From the NCBI GenBank assembly GCA_024509875.1, contig JAMPIV010004259.1, forward strand, positions 372,001-436,000: a stretch of DNA of 64,000 nt, given 5' to 3'. The stretch comes from Oreohelix idahoensis. Its lineage: Eukaryota; Mollusca; Gastropoda; Stylommatophora; Oreohelicidae. The position numbers and the translations under genes are program-made. Within the stretch, counting starts at the first letter, position 1; every line of letters begins with the position of its first letter. Below the pieces are notes generated by a model. It did not search any database. It was not told the DNA's origin and was given only the letters and a program-made list of their open reading frames with translations. Of this stretch, positions 24,249 through 35,519 are shown piece by piece.

Positions 24249-24362
24249 CGATGGATTCTCGATCCAGTTAACATTCTTATGGACGGAGTGGGAAAAAAAA
24301 CACCAACTGACTCGAGCTCTTACCACGTGATTAAGTGATATGGCCTCAAGGCTGGATATAGC
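24249..24362. repeat. Dispersed repeat, copy 2
   Basis: This matches 4012-4130, including GGATTCTCGATCCAGTTAAC and CCACGTGATTAAGTGATA. It is followed by, and may overlap, the inverted-repeat element at 24339. Confidence 0.65.
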
Positions 24363-24533
24363 CACAAGCTAAATAAGCTACGGGTTAGGATCGCACAGTC
24401 TGAAGGAGCCTCTCTTGCCAAGGCAGTTATAGCACGGCTTTATTCTCTATTACTAGTTGTCAAAAAGGGCCTCTACAGCTTCCTACAGCCTAGGGCCTCA
24501 CCATATCTAAATCCAGCCCTGTAGGGCCCATAA
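24339..24533. mobile_element. Possible MITE of about 195 bp
   Basis: The ends are imperfect inverted repeats of about 25 bp: TATGGCCTCAAGGCTGGATA at left, and at right the reverse complement of TATGGGCCCTACAGGGCTGG. There is no coding capacity. A clean TSD was not found, so this is tentative. Confidence 0.4.
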
Positions 24534-24590
24534 TTTAAAGTTAAGATTCTGATCCTGCGAGCTACACAAATGTAAGAAGATGAATTAATA

Positions 24591-24735
24591 TGTTACCAGT
24601 GTAATGGTACTTTGCATGTTACCAGTGTAATGGTATTTGCATGTTACCAGTGTAATGATACTTTGCATGTTACCAGTGTAATGGTACTTTGCATGTTACC
24701 AGTGTAATGGTACTTTGCATGTTACCAGTGTAATC
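24591..24735. repeat. 26-bp tandem repeat, about 6 copies
   Basis: Units of TGTTACCAGTGTAATGGTAC plus TTTGCA, with one unit 1 bp shorter. A further partial unit (GTGTAATGGCACTTTGCA) appears at 25121-25138, after the LINE stub, so the LINE sits inside the array. Confidence 0.95.
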
Positions 24736-25115
24736 AATACACTATAGCTCCCCAAGGAGCATAGGCCTTCAACAAACACATGCCAAGTCCTCCTGTCACG
24801 TGCCATCCGCTCAAGTTCTTTCCATGTTTTCCTCATCATTTTCACCTCTGTATCCAGTTTTCTCCATGTGTTTTTGGTCTACCTCTCTCTTTCCCTGTGG
24901 ATTCCAGAACAAGGACTGCCTTGTGATGCTATCAACAGGTTTCCTCAATGTGTGTCCTATCAATCGCCAGCGTCTTCTTCTCAACTCTTGTTCCACCGGC
25001 ACTTGTCTGGTTCTTGTCATCAATTCCACATTTGTGACTTTTTCATACCATTTCAGTCCTTCTATTCTAAGCAAGAACCCGTTAATGAAAATATGTAGCT
25101 TTTTGGTTGTTGTTT
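24736..25115 (-). mobile_element. LINE A-family 3' stub inside minisatellite
   Basis: The minus frame 25134-24811 encodes VELMTRTRQVPVEQELRRRR, RLIGHTLRKPVDSITRQSLF and WNPQGKR, then frameshifts into sequence matching the 5366-5870 stub (identical ends around CATAGGCCTTCAACAAACAC). It is 5'-truncated and inactive, and it has tandem-repeat units of the host array on both sides. Confidence 0.85.
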
Positions 25116-25145
25116 TTGACATGTGTAATGGCACTTTGCAATAAA

Positions 25146-27784
25146 AACATCTGTAGCGAGAAGATCCAATAAGGTTATACTAGAGAAATAACTACAGCAG
25201 TTTAGAGAAGCGATCTGTAGAATTTTACTTCTGTGTAGTCTTATAAGTGTATTTGGAGCTGACACTATTCTCAGAAAGTAAACTAGGAGTCCAGCACAGA
25301 CACAAGGACAATTTAATTCCTGACTATAACAGCCAAACATCATAATATAAGACTGTTCTACTTCCGAACCTGGAAGGAATAATCAAAGGTTGCAGTGTGC
25401 ACTGTCATAGCTCGATTGTGAAGGAAAACCAGAAACCAAAATAACCAGTAACCATCTTCAGCCATCTTTTCTCTAGGAAGCTTATTCCACGGACAATAAA
25501 CTTATGTAATACAGCCAGGGTCATAAAGTGATGTCATTGTCGTATTTATATATATATGGTTATTATAAATCATTGACATAAATTAACACCGCTGTCTGTT
25601 CAATCTTTGTATAACATTAAATAGCTTGGTGTACATAACTGTACTCAAGACATTTGTCCTTAAGTTGTATGACTGTCACAAGATGGATTTTGGTGCGTCC
25701 TCTTCCACTACGGCAGTATCAGTTATATTTTTGTCCTGATTTCATTGCGATTTCGTTTCCGAGTCGCACCATTTTCTTTCTGTTTGCTATGTAGCAGAGA
25801 GCTTGTTTGTTCAAACATCTGACACCCCTTGTTAGTGATAATACATCGCGTTTGCCAGGGTGCGGAAAAGCTTTGCTAAGATTAGGCCCGGGTGCGCGGC
25901 AGAGATTAATCGTCTGTGCGACACATTCTGAACAGTCAAGCATGACATAATCGTTTCCGGTGCACCTTGTTACAAAGACATTACTTTAGCGAAAGTAATG
26001 ATTTGTTATATCTTATACACATTGTCGTATGAGGTTACCGATATATCTGTAAGTTTTATCAGGCCGTACCTTTTCTGGGAGAATCTTGTCCGACTTATAA
26101 AAACAGCCCAGGAAATCTATATAATTTTAATAAGGAAACCGGACTGAGGAAACTGAAAACACACGAAGTCAGAGAGGGAATTATCTTATTAAAGAAACGA
26201 CACCCCAGACGAGTGTAAGAGGCCGATTCAAGTCTCTTTTATTCATCTGAGCAAAACGTCTGTGAGCCAGGATTGACGTAAGTTGGGATTTTACATAATA
26301 TATTTTATTACTAACATGTGACCTAACATTTATATGTATATTACCATGTGAATTTTAGTATGTGAAAATCGCTAGGGGATGTCCCAGTCATTTGAGGCTG
26401 ACAATCTCAGCGTATAGAATAAACCTCCACAGCACCGGCTGATGACTGCTTTATTGCTAGTTTCTTAAAGAGAACTAAACGCATAAAGAATCCGAGGTTC
26501 CATACGGAGCAGGGAGGGAAAGATGAAAGAAATGATGTACATTCTAGTTATAATACTTACAGTTTCAAACCAGTGTAAATGTCGATGTTAACAATCGCAT
26601 TTCAAACTTTTCAAATCAGTGTAAGCATAAATGAAAACATAATTTATATTGAAAACACTTTTTAATCAGTGGAAAAGTAAATGTAAACATATTCTATCTG
26701 AGCTATTAACCTTTTCATTTAAATGTAATGTGAAGCTAAAGCTATTCAATTTAAATGTGAAGAAAGTTTTATCCCGATGGATTAAATTTAATTCTCATCG
26801 AGGGTAAATTCTGAGATAAATGGGATGGTAGAATAGAGGAAAATGGGCACAAAAGTATGTGTCGGGAAACGCAATACTTAGAAGAGTGTTTCGTTTCTAT
26901 TATTTATAATAGTTATTGGTGGTACCAGCAGAAAGTACTATCTCTGGAACAAGAAAGGACAAGTGGCCTCCGCTTTAAGACGAAGGACCAACTTTGTAGA
27001 CTCTTCTTGATATTTCTGGGAAACAAGCTACACCCGACAACCTTGACCAGCGACGAGCGGGAGCAGTGTAAAAAGAACCAAACCATCAGAAGGAGCAGAA
27101 CCGTCATTGGCAGCTAAGTTCCATATGTAAGCTGCCAAAGTGAATTTTTTTTTCATCGTCTTTGTTATCCATCAATGATGAAACTTTTCTTCTAAACTAT
27201 TCAATTATTTTCAAACTGTTAAAACTTAAGTGATTATTACGAGTATTTTGTTATTTGTAATTTTACTTCGATTTAATCATTTTAAAGTTACTGCATGTTT
27301 GTCTCAGTCAGTTTACTACACACACTCTAAACTGAGCTGTACCAGAATAAGAAGAATTATCCTGAGTTAATCAGAGGTGGGGCTTAAGGAGCTAAAATTA
27401 ATCATTGCTTAATTCTTTACAAAAGTGGTCGGCAGATTCTAGAATTAACGTGCTCCGTTGGACCGGTACTGTAAAGCAATGGAAGTAATACCGTTACAAT
27501 GACACATATTGTCAAGTATTATAATTTTACACATTTTCTTCATAAAAGGGAAGTGGTGTCTTTTATAACATAAACAATAAATTATAATAACATTCAATAA
27601 TAGTAGGCTACAATAAAAATACGGCAAAAAATATAAAATATAATAACATCCGACAGAGACAGGTATCGAGAAAAACTGTAAGTAATTGGAGGACCGAACT
27701 CAGTCTCGACATTCTTATTCGCTTACTTTTTCCGCGAGAGCAATTACATTTACTTTGGTTCTTCTGGGTAATTTATCAAATCTA
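25146..27784. other. Unassigned DNA
   Basis: AT-rich with short frames only. The frame 26857-27117 (86 codons) is the longest, but it has no motif or splice context that I recognise. No repeat structure was seen apart from short A/T runs. Confidence 0.45.
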
Positions 27785-27835
27785 TCTTACTTACTTCGTC
27801 GCTCCTCTTCTACTACGGAGCGCAAAGGTTAAGTT
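27785..27835 (-). mobile_element. Tiny LINE B-family 3' stub
   Basis: CTTACTTACTTCGTCGCTCC and the next 30 bases resemble the terminal (AAGT)n tail and last codons of LINE B in reverse complement, as at 2899. Only about 50 bp remain. Confidence 0.5.
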
Positions 27836-27884
27836 ATCAAATCTTCTAGTGTAAATCGTTGAGCCTTGATGATCCAGAGGGATT

Positions 27885-28180
27885 TCGAAAATTTATTCAG
27901 CAATTACCTCAACCTGACCTTTTGATTGGACAAACTGCTACAACGGGTTTTCTCGCGCGGTACAGTTACCAAAGGGCAGGATGGAAACCTGGTGATGTCG
28001 CGCTCAATCTACTCACCTGTAAATGCGTCTTAGAATATTTATTCATATAACCTCTACCTGAACGTGTGACTGGACAAGGGGTTAGAACGCTTTCCTCTCG
28101 CGGTACAATTTACCGAGTGGTGGGATCAAACCCTGACATCGTCACGCTAAAGTGACCAGTAAATTGACATCTTACACTGC
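27885..28180 (+). repeat. Tandem pair of tRNA-like SINE units
   Basis: Two imperfect units of about 143 bp share TTTATTCA, ACCTCAACCTGA / ACCTCTACCTGA, TCTCGCGCGGTAC / TCTCGCGGTAC and GATGTCGCGCT / ACATCGTCACGCT. The second unit has an A-box-like AAGGGGTTAGAACGC and a B-box-like GGATCAAACCC at tRNA spacing. The first unit has degenerate equivalents. The dimer probably arose by tandem duplication of a tRNA-derived SINE. Confidence 0.55.
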
Positions 28181-28573
28181 TCGTGACCTAGGAAAGGCAA
28201 AAACAGCGAAGAATGGAACTGGCCAATCTACCTCACAAAACTGATGATGTCATTAACACTTCACTCCTCCACGACTAATTCAGATATGGGACTGCCGTTT
28301 ACCTATATCAATTCTTCTTCTAATTTCTACCACACTCGCGACATCAGTGATGAAAGGCAAAGAAGAAAAAGAATCCCGTTACACGCCCATTGAGGCATAT
28401 TGGAAATATGGTTGTGATGATATACATTGATACACCTATAAAATTTGTAGTATTTATAAGTCAAAGTAATGTAGGGATAATAACGGTGAAGTTGTAATGT
28501 TTCGTTTTCGCCCACGCCAGCAATCGTATGGATTTTGGCTGGCCGTCCTGTAGAATAAATAGTACTATCGTTT
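28181..28573. other. Unassigned DNA
   Basis: No supported gene or repeat between the SINE pair and the solo LTR. Confidence 0.5.
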
Positions 28574-28633
28574 TCTAATGCCTTGGAAAACTAGTTATAA
28601 CATTTTGAGACGAAAGGTTTATTCGTCCAGAAG

Positions 28634-28636
<3 letters not shown>

Positions 28637-28722
<86 letters not shown>
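28637..28722. repeat. (GA)n microsatellite
   Basis: About 43 GA units inside the solo LTR. The Arg-Glu repeat frames across it on both strands are artefacts. Confidence 0.98.
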
Positions 28723-28730
<8 letters not shown>

Positions 28731-30709
28731 GATACTTTTGGCACGTGTTGGTTTGAACCACAAAATTGTCAGCGAGCGAGCGATATCGCTAGCGGCAGAT
28801 TTAAAAATACAACGAGAAGCCAATACTTGTTCGTTCTATCGGCACGCAGTTTGACATATATAACCACACACACAGCGCTGTGTCTGCCAAGTAGTGTAAT
28901 TTTTCTGACGTAACCAACTTGTTGTTTCGGTTTGAACAATGAAGGAGGAGGGGGAAAGATGGTGGATTTATATAAAAGTAGAAATTGCCAAATAATATGG
29001 AAAATATATGGAAATCTTTATTACTTGAATTAGGACCATAAAACTTAGTTGGTTTGATAGAATATGATCTTCTGATTAATAATATGTTTTATTCTCCAAA
29101 AACGCCCAATTAATAGTAGAGATATTGACAAAATACTATATTGGTTCGTACAGACTGACAAGCAGACCCTCGTTTTTGCATTCACTATCGGTGACAATTT
29201 TTTGCACGCGGTGTTGAAAAGAAGCAGAAGAGGGAGAGTCAAAGTCCAAAGGGGGAAATCTAGGAGTAAGTGAGAGGCACATTTGTTAGTCCAAAAGCAA
29301 GTCTATTTTTAACTAACGCCAAGATCGGGACGGACCGACAGACAGAGGTACCCCGAAATTGGGCTGCAATTTTGGCTTTATTTTTCAAATTCAAATCAAA
29401 GTTGGAGGTCATCTGATCTCATTGGCCAACACATTTAATATTACTGCAAAAATTTGACGGCTCGACGCCATTTGACTAATACTGTCCCTTAGCCAGGACG
29501 ATGTACTGAAATATGAATTTTAACTAAAACTAAAGTAAATACTTAACCAAATTCATAGTCAAGCCAGCAGCAGAGCTGAATCTGTGCCATGGTCATCGTT
29601 CCTGTGTTTATTCATTGAATTCGTGGTAAGGCAGAAATTATTTATATTTTATTTAAAAATGTGAGTGAGAGATACTGCCAGATGATAAATATTACGACAG
29701 TAAGTACATAGTCGAGGTCCCTAGCTGACTTCTGCAGGGCCTAGAGGTTGGTTTATCTTATAACAAATTACCAGAGATGTAGAATACACATGTTTTCTTA
29801 GGTGGTCAGGTGGAAACATATCACCCACCTTATTGTATGAAAAAAGAGACTAATGATAATATGGCAGATACAGTGCAGCCATTAGAGGAGAGGAATGTGA
29901 AAAAAACTGGTACACCTTGTTATGTGGATGAGTTGGGTTGCTCAGATAGATCTGACCCAGGTCTTTTATTTTGCATGTATTATAATTTGTGGAAATAGTA
30001 GATTAAACATGATGTAAACAAGGAAACATAATTTTATGTTACAGGGTTTTTTGTCTGGCACTAGTCCGGTGCCCAATTTCTGAGTGAAGAATTTTTAGAA
30101 GACTTTGTATTCCAGTAGTGATAGGTGTACACGCTGTCTACCCTATTACTTTTGGACAAGTACAACAGTGGCCGTTGGCCGGAGGGACAACTGACAGCTA
30201 CTACATGTGCTAGATAAGTATATAATCTGGCACATGATCGTTCATCAACGAAAATTAGTGTTTCCCTAACTGAAATAAATAAAACTATTTCCACCCAAGA
30301 AATTAAAATTAAAAGTGTGAAATAAAGACATGGGAGTGATTACAGAATCCCGACCCGCCATCCAGTGCTAGTTTAACAGTAGTATTAGAAATATTTTAAC
30401 GCCATTATTAGATTTTAAAATATGTGTTTGGACAGATTGTCCCTTTTGTGTAATTGCATTGCCTATATGTATATAAATTGATTTCATTTGAGTTGAAAGT
30501 CCTGACCAGAAAAATACTAGTTTCAGCACAAAATAAAATTGTAAAAAATAGTTTAATACCAAAATTTCAAACACGGTGTTAGTTCATTTGATCATAGACA
30601 TTAATATTTGTTTATGTGTGTGTGTTTAAGTATTAAAGTACCATCACACCACAGGTTCATAACCCTAGACACTAGACGTAGTCATCATACATACTAGTCA
30701 AGAATAAGT

Positions 30710-30804
30710 CTGAATGAGATCATAAGGTGGTAGCAGAAAGGTTCTCTGAGAACTCACCCGAATAATTGTTATACTCAGGGGCCTTCACAGCTGATCTCAT
30801 TCAG
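30710..30804 (+). promoter_or_regulatory. LTR-terminal stem-loop
   Basis: A perfect 12-bp stem, CTGAATGAGATC with GATCTCATTCAG, encloses GGTGGTAGCAGAAAGG and CTCAGGGGCCTTCACAGCTG. The same structure sits just inside the end of every Gmr1-type LTR in the window. Confidence 0.75.
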
Positions 30805-30845
30805 TACAATATAAATACATAACAACAACATTTCATAACATCTAA

Positions 30846-31247
30846 ATATAAAAGAGAGAACGCGTATCTTAAATTTCACGTGGTGGAAAACAATTTACGT
30901 GAGTTTTGTAAACATTGCATACTAGCAATAACCTGTGGGATTATACATATAAATTGTAGCTAAACTTACAATTAAACAAATTATACATTTGAAATATTTA
31001 CAGTGCATTGCTGAACCGAGGTTATAGTGTTTCCGCCTCTACAAATAGGTTTAAGAATCAATGTTAGAACACTGGCGAAGAAGGAACTTGAATATTGTCA
31101 ACATTTTGTGGTGTAGTGTTCAGCAGTTTAGTTCCTCCAGTAAGAAAATCCGAGACGCGACGTCTACTAAGCTCTTAAAGTACGCTTAATTTTTTAATGT
31201 AAAACATTTGCCTCGTTTCGGCGAGGCGCGTCCCGTTCAACCTAGTC
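30846..31247. other. Unassigned AT-rich DNA
   Basis: No gene or repeat recognised. Confidence 0.5.
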
Positions 31248-31760
31248 GGTTATATTAGGGCGCATGTCCAAATATAATTTTTTTTTTCCTCGCATGAGGT
31301 CGCATATTTTTCCTCGCATGAGGTCGCAATTTAACTCGCATGAGGTCGCATTGGAACACGACCAACATAAACTCATGTCCCAACACAAAAAGACCCAATG
31401 ACACACAAGTGTCACCAATGATCCTCTGTGTTTCAACACAAAAGATCTAATGACACATAAGTGTCACTATACTGATCTTTTGTGCCGGGCACATGGTTAT
31501 ATTAGGGCGCATGTCCAAATATACATTTTTTTTTTTTTTTTTTTTTTTTTTGTCCCTCGCTTGAGGTCGCATATTTTTTCCTTGCATGAGGTCGCATTAT
31601 CCCCGCCCAAACCCGGCCCAGGTCAAGACCACATGTCCCAACACAAGAAGACCCAATGACAACATGTGTCACCGTAGTGATCTTCTGTGTTCTCACACAA
31701 GAGACCTAATGACACATGAATGTCACTGTACCGGTCCCTGTGTGTAGACACATGATCCTA
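31248..31760. repeat. Tandem duplication of a 247-bp compound repeat
   Basis: Both units begin GGTTATATTAGGGCGCATGT, at 31248 and 31495. Each unit contains a poly-T tract (31527-31551 in the second), TCGC(A/T)TGAGGTCGCAT blocks, and two copies of a 50-bp sub-repeat with the inverted motif TGACACATAAGTGTCA. Four sub-repeats occur in total. Confidence 0.85.
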
Positions 31761-32610
31761 GCCAAAGGCCAGATATTAGGTCTGGGAATACCAATAGAAA
31801 ATACGCTTAATAAATGAATGTGACAAATTAACCGTTAGGAAACACTTCCATTATTGATCGTATTTTGTTAAGTTTAAACACCTAATGAAAAGTGTACATA
31901 AAAGTTGGCCACCAATAATGTTTTGTTTATGCACCAAATTATTAACTTAGTTATTAATATACAAATATATTTAATAGCACAATACAGTTTATTATCCACA
32001 GCTTGCCCACTTAAACACAAAGCACAATTTGTTTTTGCAATTTATTATTTCCCTTACCAGAAAACTCTCGCGCTCATAGTTACTTCCACTTTATTTTACA
32101 CTATTTTCATTACTATATAAAATCAGCTGGGCCAGGCCAATCAAAACATGATAAATTGACAAGTACCAAGAAAGGAAGCTACATGCAAAGTTTCAGCTTC
32201 TACGATGAGTAGAACGTAGTCATTTTTGGCGTGAAAGATTTGAAACATCTAAACAACGGGCATGTCAAGTGTTTAAAAATAGTGATACTGTAACTCTACA
32301 GCTAAATAAATTTCCTCTTCACGCTAATTATTTCCAAAGTACTTTTAAATGAAAAACTGTGGTAAAAACGCTTTACAGAAAAAGGGGCTTATTTTTCTGT
32401 GAACCCTTTTCCCAAATCACCTGTCTTCAAGTCGACAAACATAACATGCAATAGTGACTGAAATTATACAACGCAATTAGTGCTTTGGTAAAACTGATAT
32501 AAGAATAAATCAGAGAAAAAAGTATATGTTTGTTAGTTTTACGATCCAGGAACGTAACAAAGTTACACTGTAAAACAATCCTAACAATTGTTAACACCCG
32601 ACAAGCGATG
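31761..32610. other. AT-rich upstream region of the GPCR gene
   Basis: No coding frame. I could not pick out a TATA box, a splice acceptor or a repeat with confidence, so the transcription start is unknown. Confidence 0.45.
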
Positions 32611-32618
32611 ACAAATTT

Positions 32619-32663
32619 ATGGCCTTAAAGTGCCGGTCAATGAACACGACATGTCAAATGTGA
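32619..32663 (+). promoter_or_regulatory. Short upstream ORF overlapping the GPCR start
   Basis: An ATG at 32619 opens a 14-codon frame that ends in TGA at 32661-32663, overlapping the GPCR ATG at 32651 in another frame. If transcription starts upstream, it could reduce initiation at the GPCR start. Confidence 0.35.
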
Positions 32664-33766
32664 TTGAAGACTCTTCTGTCCAGGACAGTTGGCTGATGAG
32701 CGATGATCTGCTCCATCTTATTTTTACAATCACAACATGCAGCTTCATTCCCATGTGTATACTCGGGGTCGTCACAAACTGCCTGAGTATCGTAACCTAC
32801 ACTATTATTGGCTTTCAAGAAACTGTTAACATTTGTTTCTTTGTCATGTCCATAGCTGACCTTGGTTTCACTTTTATTATCATAATTATCATAATTCGCT
32901 ACTTTATCTTTCTCGGAATGTCCGACATGTCAGTAAATATTTTTGAGGATATTTCTTTCATCGCCCTTTACGTAGACATCCTCTTTGACGCATCTTCCCT
33001 TATAAAAACATTCATTGCTGTTCAAAGAGGCTGCTGTGTAGCATTTCCGTTTCACGTGAAAAGGATCTTCGCAAAGAAAACAACAATAACGGCAATCTTG
33101 TTAGTCTGTGTCTTTTGTTTAGTGAATGATGTTCCATTGATGTACCTGCTATCACCAGGGGAATCCGCATACCCTGTGGCCAACGTTACAGACCGGTATG
33201 TGCATTTTACAAATGTTTTGAAAGTGGTGGATGTCGTTATTTCTATAATCAACAGGGCTACGTTAGTCTTTGCTTGTCAAATATTCGTTTTTATTTCTTT
33301 GATCATCATCGTGTATGGGATGTCAGCAAATTCAAAGAAGCATGCTTTGTCTTCAGATGGAGACGGCGCGCACCCACGATTGCCATCAGGCAGAAATCTG
33401 GACGTAAATATTTTGAGATGGCAGTTAATACCAGAAGGCGTTCATTTCTACCAAGGACAACAAATCTTCGCGGAGGAAATGAAACACCGAAGGAAAATTA
33501 AAGAACTAAAAGTGCTCAAACAGGTCACATTAGTTTCTGTTATATTTCTCATATGCCACACACCAGTTGCCATTAGTTGCATTCTGCACCTCGCGATACC
33601 AGACTTTTCTTACACAAACGCGAACAAAAACGTGGTATATGTGGTTGTTATGTATATTTTCTTGACAGGTATGGTAGATGCTGCGACCAATTTCTTCATA
33701 TATTACAAATTTAACACAAAGTTCAGGGAAGCAGTTACTAGAATTTTTGGACAATCGAAAAGTTAG
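32651..33766 (+). CDS. Class A GPCR, chemosensory-receptor-like
   Basis: A single-exon seven-transmembrane receptor of about 371 codons. The first in-frame ATG is 32651 and an in-frame stop lies at 32609-32611. A longer reading from GTG at 32630 is unlikely in a eukaryote. TM1 holds GVVTNCLSIVTY, a GN-type motif. The loop and TM2 read GFQETVNICFFVMSIADLG, a signature of gastropod chemosensory GPCRs. After TM3 comes AVQRGCCVAFPFHVKRIF, where the usual DRY is replaced. TM6 has LVSVIFLICHTPVAISC, and TM7 ends NFFIYYKFNTKFREAV, an NPxxY variant. A Lys/Arg-rich third loop holds about 70 residues. The ligand is unknown. No frameshift or stop interrupts it, although it lies between transposon blocks. 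Confidence 0.9.
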   Translation: MSNVIEDSSVQDSWLMSDDLLHLIFTITTCSFIPMCILGVVTNCLSIVTYTIIGFQETVNICFFVMSIADLGFTFIIIIIIIRYFIFLGMSDMSVNIFEDISFIALYVDILFDASSLIKTFIAVQRGCCVAFPFHVKRIFAKKTTITAILLVCVFCLVNDVPLMYLLSPGESAYPVANVTDRYVHFTNVLKVVDVVISIINRATLVFACQIFVFISLIIIVYGMSANSKKHALSSDGDGAHPRLPSGRNLDVNILRWQLIPEGVHFYQGQQIFAEEMKHRRKIKELKVLKQVTLVSVIFLICHTPVAISCILHLAIPDFSYTNANKNVVYVVVMYIFLTGMVDAATNFFIYYKFNTKFREAVTRIFGQSKS

Positions 33767-34025
33767 CAAGATTTAAAAATGAAAGAAAACGCGTAGTTGT
33801 CACTGTTTGCAGGCATGTATATCTAGCAAGTAGTAGTCTGAAGACACTATTTGAAAATATATGCTTATCGTCTGTATCATCAACATTATTTGTTGTTGTT
33901 TTGTTTTATATATTCTATACAGTCTTATGAAACTTAAGCGTTTTCGTTCTATGGTGTTTACAATAGATAATAAACGCGATAGAATATCATTGATCTTAAC
34001 AATAGAACAGGAAACACGCAACGAG

Positions 34026-34590
34026 TATACGAGGTCTGGTCAAAAAGTATCAGACCTTTTTTTTTCGGGGAAAAAAATGATATACAGGAGGTTTCTCTGG
34101 TGGATACAGTGGAGAAGACCTTCCTGCGCATGCATTAATTTTTTTCCCTCCCAAAGACAGTGTCAGTCGTCTGCAATTAGTGTACGCGCGAGCTGTGGTA
34201 GTAACAAGCCGTCGGATTTTTGTTTGTCACGAAATGACGGAACGTTTTGAACAGCGGTATTGCATTAAATTTTGCCAAAAGCTCGATGATACCCAAGTAG
34301 AAACAATTCGAAAGATTCAACAAGCTTTTGGCGATGAAGCCATGAGCATTACACAAATTAAGGAGTGGTACAACCGTTTCAAAGATGGCCGCACATCGGT
34401 GCATAGCGAGCCACGTTCCGGTAGACCATCAACAAGCCGAAACGACGTGGTCATTCACGAATTTCGGACTTCGGTCATGCAGAACCGTCGTATCACCATC
34501 CGAGAACTTACACACGAGGAGGGGATAAGCCACGGTTCAGTACAATCCATATTGACGAAGGATTTGAACTTGCGGAGAGTGCGCTAAATT
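34026..34590 (+). mobile_element. 5' half of a mariner element
   Basis: It begins with a TA dinucleotide (34026-34027) and a mariner-type terminal sequence, TACGAGGTCTGGTCAAAAAG. The transposase frame starts at ATG 34234 (MTERFEQRYCIKFCQKLDDT) and runs to 34587. It contains the paired N-terminal helix-turn-helix region: ITQIKEWYNRFKDGRTSV, SGRPSTSRNDVV and TIRELTHEEGISHGSVQSIL. The catalytic D,D34D part and the 3' TIR are absent. LINE sequence starts directly at about 34595, so the element was cut by deletion or by insertion of the LINE. Confidence 0.88.
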
Positions 34591-34594
34591 CGGA

Positions 34595-35177
34595 CCTTCT
34601 TCTCAACTGTTGTTCCACTGGCACTTGTCTGGTCCTTGTCATCAATTCCACACCTGTGACCCTGTCATACCACCTAGTCCTTCCACTCCATGCAAGCTCC
34701 CGTCTACAAAAGTCAGCAGCTCCTTGGCTGCTGCTCGCTCCCTTTGCTCTCCATCTCCCACAGCCACACAACAGAACTGACCTGACACCGGAGTCGAAGA
34801 TTCCCATTCTCATTTCAACGCTTTCATTGCGATGGGAGACGTGCGGAGAGCGGGATAGATCGGGTCCAGCACGAGATTCGGTTCTTGCCATAATGTTTAT
34901 TCCTCATAATCTGTACAATTTCTGAAGTCATTGTATTTGATGTCCATGTTTTACAGCTATACAATAGGATCCCTTGATATTTTACTTGATTCTTATTTTT
35001 GTGTTGCACATGATTTCTTGTTTTCCATATATTTCCCGACGCAATCAAAGAGCGTCTTGCCGTGTTAATATCTATTTTGAACTACTGTTTGTTCGTCTAA
35101 TATCGTATAAGTGTATTGCTGCCAAAATATATGTTTGCATCCGCATCTTATAAGGATCATATTCAAGAACAATCTCT
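34595..35177 (-). pseudogene. Old LINE A-family copy, left part
   Basis: The minus frames include VELMTRTRQVPVEQQLRRR (as in the 24736-25115 stub), VRSVLLCGC and a degenerate ASGNIWKTRNHVQHKNK block. It continues to the left hAT TSD at 35178. The upstream RT part of the same copy appears to lie at 50201-50660, on the other side of the hAT. Confidence 0.75.
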
Positions 35178-35519
35178 ATCATTAGTAAGGTGACTATATT
35201 TTCAAAACCCTAATCCGGGACAAAATAGTAGATTTGACCTATTTCAATGCAAAATATCGGGACAAAAGGGTAAAGAAAAGGTCAAAAGTCGGGACATGTC
35301 CCGGAAAAATCAAGTTGATGTCAATTTAAAATAATACACATTTTATATATACATTTGAATAACATTGAATAACATACATTTTACTGTATAAGTTTAACTA
35401 TTTAAACTAATAAGAGAGAAACACATCAATAATCCTTACTTAACGTGAAGCTGAGTTACTGTACTTTTCAGATGAGTGGATTTTTATCAATAGGTCCTTC
35501 TTTGCAAGCAGCATCTTAA

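Larger units (their letters stand above)
28574..30845 (+). mobile_element. Solo Gmr1-type LTR with TSD TCTAA
   Basis: The LTR body is 28579-30840 (2262 bp), with ends TGCC and AACA, flanked by TCTAA at 28574-28578 and 30841-30845. It is collinear with, but diverged from, the LTRs at 38108 and 45170: CAGCAGAGCTGA, TGTGTTTATTCATTGAATTC versus TGTGTTCTTTATTCATAATC, GATACTGCCA, and the terminal hairpin at 30710-30804. Its length is close to the 2289-2329 bp of those LTRs. No internal region remains. Confidence 0.85.

Noticed and set aside
26857..27117. 86-codon frame as a gene
   Set aside because: No motif, splice site or repeat evidence; the length is compatible with chance.
28575..28913. Arg-Glu repeat frames on both strands
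   Set aside because: They are translations of the (GA)n microsatellite.
32630..32650. Seven extra N-terminal codons for the GPCR
   Set aside because: They begin with GTG, not ATG; the first in-frame ATG is at 32651.
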